From NCBI GenBank assembly GCA_002422945.1, contig DITW01000064.1, forward strand, positions 1 to 11,427: 11,427 nucleotides of DNA. Reading direction: 5' to 3'. Each line of letters begins with the position of its first letter. Positions within the stretch are counted from its first letter, which is position 1. The DNA is from Sphingomonadales bacterium UBA6174. GTDB taxonomy: Bacteria; Pseudomonadota; Alphaproteobacteria; Sphingomonadales; Sphingomonadaceae. Positions 1 to 6,215 of the stretch are shown here, piece after piece. Below the pieces are notes generated by a model. That model ran no database searches. It was not told the origin of the DNA and saw nothing but the letters and a program-made list of their open reading frames with translations. A program made the translations under genes and the position numbers.

Positions 1-2189
1 GTCGGGCCATGGTCGGCGAACTTGATGTTGCCGCCGAGATCGACGGTGGCGCTGTCGGTGGCGGTATCGCCATCGAAATCGGTGATGGTGGCCGAGGCGG
101 TCAGCGAGATCTTGTTATCGGCAAGGATCGCGAACTGATCGTCGAACGGCGATGTCGTGGTGCCTTCAACGGCATGGTCGATCTGCTGATACTGGGTCAG
201 GGTGACGACGCCGGTGCTGCTGACAGCGAGATCGAAGATCGTGTTGCCGGTGGTGACATCATCGACGACCGTGGCGGTCGAACCGACGATCTTGCCGCCG
301 ATGTCATAGAGGTTGATCGCGACATCATGGCTTTCCAGCCCGGAAACCGAGTTGGTGACGTTGAGGTCATAGCTGAGGACACCGGCAGTGCCGAGGCCAT
401 CGGCGCCCGCATTCTGGGTGAGGCCGAAGACGCCACCGAAATTGGCGGTCGAGGTGGCGGTGTCGCTTGCCGTATCAATCGTGTCCGCATCCTGCGTGGT
501 CAGGATCACGCCGGTTTCGGTGCCAGCCGTGACATCGATGGTCGGGCTGTCATCATTGACACTGAGGTCCAGCGTACCATTGGCGGTGTCGCCATCGGCA
601 TCGCTGATCTGATAGCTGATCGTGAACGCCTGATCGTTTTCATCCAGCCCTGCTTCATGGTCGATCGGCGCATTCTGGGTGACGGTATAGTTACCGGTAG
701 CCGTATCAAGCGTCACGGTGATAACGGTGGTGGTGCCCTGCTTGATCAGCAGATTGCCATTATCAAGTTCATATGTGAAACCGGTCGGTGCGCCAAGATC
801 AGAAAGGGCAAAGGTCAAGGCACCATCGCCACCTTCACCCGCAAGCGTACCGGTAGTGTTGGCGGTATCCGGGGTAACGTCGTCGATGCCGCCAGGATTG
901 CCGCCGGTCAGCGCATCATCGTCAAGCTGGACGGCAGCATTTTCACCCGTGAGCGGTTCTGCATCTTCAATGTTGATGGTGAGCGTGGCGGTGTCGCTGT
1001 CGCCGTCGCCATCCGTCAGCGTGTAGGTGAAGACGTCGGTTACGCCACCAGCGCTGCCTTCGGCGCGGACATAGCTGTAGCTGCCATCGGTGTTGATGGT
1101 GAGCGTGCCATATTGACCGACAACCACGAATGCGCCTGCGGTGGCGGTGGTATCGACATTGGCGGGGATGTTGTTGCTCGCTACGCCCGATACGGTCGCG
1201 CCATCTGCGCCTTGCGTGTCCCTGCCGCCATCGGCTTCGCTGTCGGTGATGACATTGCCAGTCGCCGGGCCGAATTCTCCGGATGCAATGTTGTCGTTGT
1301 CATCCAATGCGAGGGGTGCATCGTCGACGATGTCGATCCGCAGCGTAGCGGTCGCGCTGTCGCCGTCAGCGTCGGTGACGACAACGGTGAAGTTGTCGGA
1401 TGTCGCGCCGAGCGTGTTGTCGGTCAGCAGATAGGTGTAGCCGATCTGGCCCGGATCGATGCTGACGATGGTCAGGATGCCGTTGGCGGTGGTGATCGTC
1501 TGGCCCACGGTCGTGATGGCCGTGCCGTTGATCGTCACGCTGCCGGGGGCATCCGGCACGGTGATGTTGATGAAGCCGAAGGTGGCTTCCGAATTGGCGC
1601 CGCTGTCCGAACCTTCGCTTTCAAGACCGCGTGCAGGCAGGCCTGCTTCGCGGACGACATCGGCGGCGTTGATGACGGATACGCCGGAATCATCGACTTC
1701 AATGTCGATCGTCGGCTGTTCATCAGGGATTTCTTCGAAGATCTGCGTCACTTCTGGTTCAGAGAACGCCAGCTCGGTCGGGGGCAGCAAATCGCCAAGG
1801 CCGAAGGGGTCGCCGATCGTGCCGGGGTCTTCGGAGAAGTTACCACCGCCGCTCGATGGCGCGCCGGCCGCAGGCTGGGGTTCCTGACCGATCAAGAGCG
1901 CGGCGACGTTGGCGGCAGGGAGTTCGACTTCACCGATGACGATCTGCGGGACGGTGATGGCGCCGTCCACGATCACGATCTGGCTGCCATCTGGCAGGTT
2001 AACGACCAAATCGCGCCCAAGGACGCGAATGTTATCAAGGGAGACGTCTGCTGGCAGCACCACGACGCCGTTGGATGGGATGATGCGCGTCGCACCACCA
2101 AGGATCGTCACCTTAGGTGCGGGCGCCTGGCCCTCGCCTTGAAGTGATTTCATGCCTGCCGTGCGGCTGGAAAAATTATCGATCGCCAT
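1..2189 (-). CDS. Giant repeat adhesin (LapA/BapA-like, type I secreted), N-terminal part
   Basis: Partial gene: a continuous minus-strand frame of 729 codons that runs off the left edge. Residues 1-105 form a beta-rich N-terminal module (IIPSNGVVVLPADVSLDNI..., PDGSQIVIVDGAITVPQIV) resembling the retention modules of LapA-type adhesins. PAAG at residues 106-109 is followed by a Gly/Ser linker and an acidic spacer. Then come repeat domains: a Big-like domain ending DGDSATATLRIDIVDDAP (to about 290), a VCBS-like repeat (about 365-410, DGSYSYV...FTYTLTDGDGD), a T1SS-143-type repeat (about 412-560, LDDDALTGG...NAPIDHEAG) and a DUF5801-like repeat (about 578-729, GGVFGLTQ...DFDGDTATDSA). Such proteins are exported by type I systems and mediate attachment and biofilm; a C-terminal RTX/secretion region is expected off-window. 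The start at 2189 (MAIDNFSS) is chosen because GAAGGGG precedes it by 8 nt; an in-frame ATG at 2219 lacks this. Repeat-family names are from recognition of sequence patterns, not a search. Confidence 0.88.
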   Translation of the reverse strand, partial: MAIDNFSSRTAGMKSLQGEGQAPAPKVTILGGATRIIPSNGVVVLPADVSLDNIRVLGRDLVVNLPDGSQIVIVDGAITVPQIVIGEVELPAANVAALLIGQEPQPAAGAPSSGGGNFSEDPGTIGDPFGLGDLLPPTELAFSEPEVTQIFEEIPDEQPTIDIEVDDSGVSVINAADVVREAGLPARGLESEGSDSGANSEATFGFINITVPDAPGSVTINGTAITTVGQTITTANGILTIVSIDPGQIGYTYLLTDNTLGATSDNFTVVVTDADGDSATATLRIDIVDDAPLALDDNDNIASGEFGPATGNVITDSEADGGRDTQGADGATVSGVASNNIPANVDTTATAGAFVVVGQYGTLTINTDGSYSYVRAEGSAGGVTDVFTYTLTDGDGDSDTATLTINIEDAEPLTGENAAVQLDDDALTGGNPGGIDDVTPDTANTTGTLAGEGGDGALTFALSDLGAPTGFTYELDNGNLLIKQGTTTVITVTLDTATGNYTVTQNAPIDHEAGLDENDQAFTISYQISDADGDTANGTLDLSVNDDSPTIDVTAGTETGVILTTQDADTIDTASDTATSTANFGGVFGLTQNAGADGLGTAGVLSYDLNVTNSVSGLESHDVAINLYDIGGKIVGSTATVVDDVTTGNTIFDLAVSSTGVVTLTQYQQIDHAVEGTTTSPFDDQFAILADNKISLTASATITDFDGDTATDSATVDLGGNIKFADHGP

Positions 2190-2197
2190 CGTCTTTA

Positions 2198-2204
2198 CCC
2201 CTTC
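2198..2204 (-). promoter_or_regulatory. Ribosome binding site of the adhesin gene
   Basis: On the minus strand GAAGGGG lies 8 nt upstream of the ATG at 2189. It decides between this start and the in-frame ATG at 2219. Confidence 0.6.
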
Positions 2205-2399
2205 AACAGATCGCTTCATGCGGTGAGGCCACAATGTGCGACCTTGCCCAGAAACCTTTCAATGCGACCCGGAAGGCGAGACACTTCGTGGCGCTCACTC
2301 AATATTTTTAAAGGTCGATACCGTGTGACGTTTGTTTGCCGCCGCGCGATTCGCCTCCAAGGACCATTGACGACATTATTAACAAAATCGCAACTAAAT

Positions 2400-2418
2400 T
2401 TAACACCGCTTTAACCAT
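2400..2418 (+). promoter_or_regulatory. Predicted CtrA binding site 1
   Basis: The sequence reads TTAACACCGCTTTAACCAT. It is an exact TTAA-N7-TTAAC match to the alphaproteobacterial CtrA full-site consensus, and its right half is also the half-site TTAACCAT. It lies about 210 bp upstream of the adhesin start and about 220 bp upstream of the preferred protease start. Binding is inferred from the motif only. Confidence 0.6.
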
Positions 2419-2551
2419 TAAACCATGAGTTAACTTTGTTTTTAATCAATTCGTAAAAAAAGATGCAAAATAGATGAATTTTATTAAATTTGTCGAAAAT
2501 GTTAATAAAATATCATATTAACAGATAGTTATTGAGGATTTGCCCGGTTTA

Positions 2552-2570
2552 TTAACTGCCAATTAACCAT
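2552..2570 (+). promoter_or_regulatory. Predicted CtrA binding site 2
   Basis: The sequence reads TTAACTGCCAATTAACCAT. It is a second exact TTAA-N7-TTAAC match and ends in the same TTAACCAT half-site as site 1. It ends 35 bp before the ATG at 2606 and 68 bp before the ATG at 2639, a position suited to direct control of the protease gene. Binding is inferred. Confidence 0.6.
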
Positions 2571-2638
2571 ATTCGGTAAACAATCAGAAACCATGTCTCT
2601 CAACCATGTGTTGGTGTTTCGCCGTCAAAACGGTGGAT

Positions 2639-3724
2639 ATGGAAAAGGGTTTCTCTCTTTGTGGCGCCTTGAAGAGCGCATCTTCGGTCCGGCGAGTCGC
2701 GGTTAACGCGGCGGCGTTGGGACTGGCGATCGGGGCTTCGCCAGCAGCGGCATTCAATATCGATCGGCTGCAATTGACCGACATGATCGCTGATCAGGCG
2801 TCGGTTACGGCTTCGGTGGCGACGGTTGCGGCCTTTGATTGTGCCAGCACACCGATGCCAGCGGCGCGTCCGCTCCCCCTTGCATCTTATAGGACGGCCT
2901 CGGCTGCCAAGAGCAGCGCCATTCTTGGCGGGTCGATGAGCGCGCTGGAGGCCATGCGCCATCAACAGCGCAATGCGGGCGCATCCTTGCCGGTGCCGGT
3001 GGCTTTCGCAGCCCCGGTCGATGCTGCACAGTTCGCTGCCGCACCTTGCGCGGATATGATGAAGCGGATGACCGGCAATATGGTGTCGGGCGAATTCGAC
3101 CGCGCAACATCGCGCACTGTGCCTGCGGTGTTCAATGGACGACCGGATGTATTCGGCTCTGTCGCGATGGCGGTGGGGCATACCCCGCTCGATCAGAAAT
3201 GGAGCAAGCTACGCGGCGTGCGGGTGAGCGGTCGTTCAGGTCCGTGGCGCCAGATGCTGTCGCAAGCGCGGGTCATGGACCCATCGCGCCGGATTGCTGA
3301 AATCAACCATTGGGTAAATGCGCGGATCAGCTTTGCCGATGACACGCAAACCTATCATGTGCAGGATCAATGGGCGGGCGCTGCCCAGACGTTGCAGCGC
3401 GGGCGCGGCGATTGCGAAGATTATGCGATCACCAAGATGCAGTTGCTGGAAGCGGCTGGCATTGATGCGGGGGACATGTTCCTGGTCATTTCGCGCGATC
3501 TCGTGCGACAGGCCGATCATGCGGTGCTGGTGGTGCGCGATTCAGGCCGGATGGTCGTGCTCGACAATGGCACGGATCGGGTATTGGATATGGCGGAAGT
3601 GCGCGATTATCGCCCGATCATGAGCTATAATGCCAAAGGTGCCTGGTTGCATGGCTATGCCGCGCCCCAGCAGATGCAGACTGCCGAACAGGCCCGGCCT
3701 GCACAGCTCGCCATGGCGAACTGA
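2639..3724 (+). CDS. LapG-type periplasmic transglutaminase-like cysteine protease (BTLCP, peptidase C93)
   Basis: The family's founder LapG is a calcium-dependent periplasmic protease that cuts the N-terminus of LapA-type adhesins and releases them from the cell surface. The catalytic triad is visible. Counting from the preferred start at 2639, it is Cys259 in RGDCEDYAITK, His294 in DHAVLVV and Asp309 in VVLDNGTDR (270, 305 and 320 if the upstream ATG at 2606 is used). The typical W...ISFADD...Q.W..A..TL.RG lead-in precedes the Cys. A signal peptide fits the 2639 start: SVRR, a hydrophobic stretch VAVNAAALGLAIG, then ASPAAA before FNID. Neither ATG has a good Shine-Dalgarno. Canonical LapG has about 230 residues; this protein has about 361, with a long Ala-rich, poorly conserved-looking region of about 150 residues between the signal peptide and the catalytic domain. 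Divergent pairing with the adhesin suggests the adhesin is its substrate. Confidence 0.87.
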   Translation: MEKGFSLCGALKSASSVRRVAVNAAALGLAIGASPAAAFNIDRLQLTDMIADQASVTASVATVAAFDCASTPMPAARPLPLASYRTASAAKSSAILGGSMSALEAMRHQQRNAGASLPVPVAFAAPVDAAQFAAAPCADMMKRMTGNMVSGEFDRATSRTVPAVFNGRPDVFGSVAMAVGHTPLDQKWSKLRGVRVSGRSGPWRQMLSQARVMDPSRRIAEINHWVNARISFADDTQTYHVQDQWAGAAQTLQRGRGDCEDYAITKMQLLEAAGIDAGDMFLVISRDLVRQADHAVLVVRDSGRMVVLDNGTDRVLDMAEVRDYRPIMSYNAKGAWLHGYAAPQQMQTAEQARPAQLAMAN

Positions 3725-3759
3725 ACAGAGCCGGACCGGATCGTTCTCAAGGCCTGAAA

Positions 3760-4140
3760 TCAGCCGCGAAATGCGGTGAGTTCGACCTCGAATTTCATTT
3801 CAGGACGGACAAGGCTGCAGACGATGCAGCTTGAAGCCGGGCGAATATCGCCAAATACGCCGCCCAGAACCGGGCCGAGCACATCCCAATAGCTCGCATC
3901 CGTGATGTAATAGGTGGCGCGCACCACATCCTTGATGTCGAAGCCGCCGTCATTCAGCGCCTTTTCCACGATGGCGAGCGCATTGCGTGCCTGATCGCGG
4001 ACATCTTCAGGAAACGCCTTGGTGTCGGGGTCGGGGCCGGTCGTGCCCGCGACGAAGCACCAATCGCCCTGCACCACGGCACGGCTGTAGCCGACCTGCT
4101 TTTCAAAAGGCGAGCCGGAGGAAATCAGCGTTCTGGTCAT
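3760..4140 (-). CDS. Rid (YjgF/YER057c/UK114) family protein, non-canonical active site
   Basis: The length of 126 residues is typical of the Rid fold, whose trimers place a ligand pocket between subunits. Recognisable segments are GTTGPDP, the helix DQARNALAIVEKALNDGG, VVRATYYITD and the C-terminal RPASSCIVCSLVRPEMKFEVELTA. Archetypal RidA hydrolyses reactive 2-aminoacrylate-type enamines/imines and needs an arginine (Arg105 in E. coli, in PARSC). Here the aligned residue is Ser103 (PASSC), so deaminase activity cannot be assumed; this fits Rid subfamilies without that Arg. The start codon overlaps the stop of the upstream YffB-like gene (ATGA), and AAAGGA lies 8 nt before it, so the two are co-translated. 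The actual substrate is unknown. Confidence 0.85.
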   Translation of the reverse strand: MTRTLISSGSPFEKQVGYSRAVVQGDWCFVAGTTGPDPDTKAFPEDVRDQARNALAIVEKALNDGGFDIKDVVRATYYITDASYWDVLGPVLGGVFGDIRPASSCIVCSLVRPEMKFEVELTAFRG

Positions 4141-4484
4141 GCGAAGATCCTTTCATATTCTGAAGATTTGAAACCGACGAGCAATTCGTCATCATGCAGC
4201 AGCACGGGCCGTTTGATCATCGCGGGCTGTTCGACCATCAAGGCGATGGCCATCGCCTCGTTGACGATTTCGCGCTGATGTTCCGGCAACTTGCGATAGG
4301 TAGTGCCGGAGCGGTTGAGCAATTTGTCCCACTCCACCATGTTGCACCAGTCGCCAAGGCGTGCGGCGTCGATGCCCGAGATTTTATAATCGTGGAAATC
4401 ATAAGGGATGCCGCGCTGTTCAAGCCATGCGCGCGCCTTTTTGATCGTGTCGCAATTCTTGATGCCGTACATGGTCGTGGCCAT
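4137..4484 (-). CDS. ArsC/Spx-family reductase-like protein (YffB type)
   Basis: This is a 115-residue thioredoxin-fold protein of the ArsC family. It matches the E. coli YffB pattern: MYGIKNCDTIKKARAWLE at the N-terminus, GIPYDFHDYKISGID, LLNRSGTTYRKL, and the C-terminal cis-proline segment PAMIKRPVLL followed by GF..SEYE. Cys11 (KNCDT) is the likely redox or thiol-binding residue; the only other Cys is Cys47 (DWCNM), so a classic CXXC pair is absent. YffB-type proteins are thought to be glutathione-dependent reductases rather than arsenate reductases, and no ars genes are nearby. It is the first gene of a two-gene operon with the Rid-family gene (4-bp overlap). AGGAG lies about 11 nt upstream of the ATG. 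Confidence 0.88.
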   Translation of the reverse strand: MATTMYGIKNCDTIKKARAWLEQRGIPYDFHDYKISGIDAARLGDWCNMVEWDKLLNRSGTTYRKLPEHQREIVNEAMAIALMVEQPAMIKRPVLLHDDELLVGFKSSEYERIFA

Positions 4485-4659
4485 GGGACCTATGCTCCTG
4501 AATGCAGATGGATATGCGTGTGGGGCGCGTCTTTGCGCGCTACCCGGGTGCAGCTTTGGTTGCGCTCCTGACCGCAGATGGGAAAAAGGTCAAGTTTTCT
4601 TGCAGGACAGGTCTAACCGCCTCTTGCCATCCGATGGGTTGGGCGGCTATCGGACTTTC
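4485..4659. other. Intergenic region between divergent yffB-like and NDUFA12-like genes
   Basis: The 175 bp must carry the promoters of both divergent operons. Open frames extend through it in front of the NDUFA12-like protein (for example from 4408), but they show no homology that I recognise and run antisense to the yffB-like gene. I see no clear operator or hairpin. Confidence 0.5.
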
Positions 4660-5040
4660 ATGGGTATTCTCGCGAAAATCTTCACCTGGTGGAATGGCGC
4701 GACCATTGGCACCTCGCTTTATTCGCTTCGCAAGGGGCGTCAGGTCGGCGAGGATTCGACCGGCAACCGCTATTTCGAGGCCAAGGACAAGTCAGGCCGT
4801 CGCTGGGTCATTTATAATGGTCCCAATGACGCGAGTCGCGTGCCACCTGAATGGCATGGCTGGCTGCATCATACGCACGATCTGCTGCCGCATGAATTGC
4901 CAGCAGCGCGGGCTTGGGAAGCGGATTATTCACCCAATGCCACGGGCACGGCAGACGCCTATCGCCCTGCTGGCGCGCTCGAACGGGGTGGCAAGCGTGC
5001 CGCCGCGACCGGCGATTATGAGGCATGGAGCCCGAACTGA
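4660..5040 (+). CDS. NADH:ubiquinone oxidoreductase accessory subunit, NDUFA12 family
   Basis: This is a 126-residue homologue of the mitochondrial complex I accessory subunit NDUFA12 (B17.2), a family that alphaproteobacteria share with mitochondria. It is expected at the peripheral arm of respiratory complex I on the cytoplasmic face of the inner membrane. Signature segments are WWNGATIGTSLYSLRKG, VGEDSTGNRYFE (residues 29-40), RRWVIYNG (47-54) and PPEWHGWLHHTHD (62-74), with the short C-terminal D.Y.P and EAWSPN. The ATG at 4660 (MGILAKIF) gives the family's usual length; longer starts add unrelated sequence. The Shine-Dalgarno is weak. The next gene begins 3 nt after the stop, so this is the lead gene of a three-gene operon with the MlaD-like and DUF2155 genes. 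Confidence 0.9.
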   Translation: MGILAKIFTWWNGATIGTSLYSLRKGRQVGEDSTGNRYFEAKDKSGRRWVIYNGPNDASRVPPEWHGWLHHTHDLLPHELPAARAWEADYSPNATGTADAYRPAGALERGGKRAAATGDYEAWSPN

Positions 5041-5043
5041 GCG

Positions 5044-5559
5044 ATGCGCGATCTCTGGCGTGAGAATATTGGCGAGGCGCTGATCGGGTTGCTGGTCGTG
5101 GTGGTCGCTGCTTGGTTTGTGCAGACGGCATGGACGCGCACTGGTGGCGGCATTTCCGGCGATACCATGCATGTGTCCGGTCTGTTCCCGAGCGTTGTGG
5201 GCGTCACCCTCGGCACGGATGTGCGCGTGGCGGGAATCAAGGTCGGGACGGTCACCGCGCAAAAGCTCGATCCGGAAAGCTATCAGGCCGAATTGATTCT
5301 TTCGCTCGATCCGAAGCTGAAAATCCCTGCGGACAGTAGCGCCGCGATCACTTCCGAAGGGTTGATGGGCGGGACCTATATCTCGCTCTTGCCCGGTGGC
5401 GATACCGAGATGTTGAAGAATGGCGATGTCATTCTCGATACCCAAGGGTCGATGGATATGATGGGTCTGGTCGGGCAGATGATCAACAAAACGGGTGATG
5501 AGCCTGTCGCAGAGGACAAGCCTGCGGTTGCTGACGCTGCCGCTACGCCCGCCCTATGA
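5044..5559 (+). CDS. mlaD: MlaD-like MCE-domain lipid transport protein
   Basis: This is a 171-residue inner-membrane-anchored protein with one MCE/MlaD domain. A single N-terminal membrane segment lies at about residues 11-28 (EALIGLLVVVVAAWFVQT). The MCE domain spans about 41-117, with the hallmark stretches GLFPSVVGVTLGTDVRVAGI, KVGTVTAQKL, IPADSSAAITSEGLMGG and TYISLLPGG. After it come GSMDMMGLVGQMI and a Pro/Ala/Glu-rich tail of about 20 residues. MlaD is the periplasmic substrate-binding subunit of the Mla phospholipid transport system that maintains outer-membrane lipid asymmetry. No mlaEFBC partners are in the window, so its ABC partner must be encoded elsewhere. It starts 3 nt after the NDUFA12-like stop and overlaps the DUF2155 start by 4 nt (ATGA). 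Confidence 0.85.
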   Translation: MRDLWRENIGEALIGLLVVVVAAWFVQTAWTRTGGGISGDTMHVSGLFPSVVGVTLGTDVRVAGIKVGTVTAQKLDPESYQAELILSLDPKLKIPADSSAAITSEGLMGGTYISLLPGGDTEMLKNGDVILDTQGSMDMMGLVGQMINKTGDEPVAEDKPAVADAAATPAL

Positions 5560-6215
5560 GGCCCATCACGATCATGGCCGCCGGGGCCATTCTTGCCGGG
5601 CTCGCTGCCTGGCAGGGGGCGATCGCGTGGCAGGATCAAGAGGCAGGCAATGCCGCCGCCAACCCGCCTGCCGATGCGCCGGTCGATGGCAATCAGGCCG
5701 CACCAGTTGCGCCGCCCGCCGCCAAAGCGGCACCTTTGATTCGCGGCATTACCCCGATGGCCGAACGCGTAGCCGTGCTGGGCGTGCTTAATAAGCGCAA
5801 TGGTATCGCCCGCGAGATTACGGTCAAGCCGGGGCAGGCTGTGCGTCTGGGCGATCTCATCGTGCGCCTGCGGGCCTGTGAAAAGACCGCGCCTTGGGAG
5901 CATGAAAAGCTGACCGGCGCGTTTATCCAGACCGATGTGCGTGGTCGCGACAATAAATGGCGGCGGTATTTTTCAGGCTGGGTCTATGCCGAATCACCTT
6001 CGCTTAATGTGGTCGAACATCCGATTTACGATGTCTGGCCCAAAAGCTGCGCGATGAATTGGCCGGATGCGGGGCCGGATACCTTGGTCGCGGCGGCCCC
6101 TGTCGGGGGTGCAAGCGCATCGATCGCGAAAAAATCTCCCGAGGCGGCGGTGGCGGTTGCCCCTGCGCCGGAAACGCCCGCGCCTGCAACGGCCTTGGAC
6201 AATAGCGCCCGATAA
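5556..6215 (+). CDS. DUF2155 domain protein, secreted or membrane-anchored
   Basis: 219 residues. A hydrophobic N-terminus (IMAAGAILAGLAAW, about 6-19) suggests a signal peptide or anchor. A Pro/Ala-rich low-complexity linker (30-62) follows, then the DUF2155 core at about 65-167: RVAVLGVLNKRNG, VKPGQAVRLGDLIVRLRACEKTAPWE, GAFIQTDV, RRYFSGWVYAESPSLNVVEHPIYDVWPKSC. Cys108 and Cys165 may form a disulfide. The function is unknown; the family is an alphaproteobacterial neighbour of aat and NDUFA12. After about residue 168 comes an Ala/Pro/Val-rich tail. The last 63 residues are coded opposite the 3' end of aat, a 190-bp convergent overlap, so the tail composition may be constrained by aat. The start overlaps the mlaD stop (ATGA). 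Confidence 0.87.
   Translation: MRPITIMAAGAILAGLAAWQGAIAWQDQEAGNAAANPPADAPVDGNQAAPVAPPAAKAAPLIRGITPMAERVAVLGVLNKRNGIAREITVKPGQAVRLGDLIVRLRACEKTAPWEHEKLTGAFIQTDVRGRDNKWRRYFSGWVYAESPSLNVVEHPIYDVWPKSCAMNWPDAGPDTLVAAAPVGGASASIAKKSPEAAVAVAPAPETPAPATALDNSAR

Larger units (their letters stand above)
2220..2638. promoter_or_regulatory. AT-rich divergent control region between adhesin and LapG-like protease
   Basis: No credible gene lies in this stretch. It must hold the promoters of both divergent genes. The part from about 2375 to 2590 is extremely AT-rich; by my count 2431-2530 has 18 G/C in 100 bases, against roughly 60% in the flanking genes. It contains many TTAA tetramers (starting at 2400, 2411, 2418, 2430, 2442, 2484, 2502, 2518, 2552 and 2563), an A7 run near 2454, one GANTC methylation-type site (GATTC, 2348-2352) and two perfect TTAA-N7-TTAA motifs listed separately. 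I cannot place -35/-10 boxes with confidence. Confidence 0.7.

Noticed and set aside
9..2147. A 712-codon plus-strand open frame opposite the adhesin gene
   Set aside because: It runs codon-in-register antisense to the adhesin, so it stays open as long as the adhesin avoids TTA, CTA and TCA codons, which are rare in GC-rich genomes. The product has no recognisable domain, while the minus strand encodes clear adhesin repeats.
2606..2638. Upstream ATG at 2606 as protease start
   Set aside because: It is possible, but has no Shine-Dalgarno and adds a Cys/Trp-containing stretch in front of a signal peptide that is already complete from 2639. Kept only as an alternative.
2593..2708. Short frame starting at the ATG at 2593, before the protease
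   Set aside because: It stops at 2706-2708, has no Shine-Dalgarno, and lies in a different frame over the start of the protease gene.
2600..3181. Long minus-strand frame opposite the protease
   Set aside because: Arg/His-rich composition typical of antisense shadow frames; the plus strand has the C93 catalytic triad.
3725..3759. Possible terminator between the protease and the Rid-family gene
   Set aside because: GGCCTGAAATCAGCC gives only a poor, short stem with no T-run.
4408..4659. N-terminal extension of the NDUFA12-like protein
   Set aside because: It overlaps the divergent yffB-like gene, is not family-like, and would give a length far above the normal ~126 residues.
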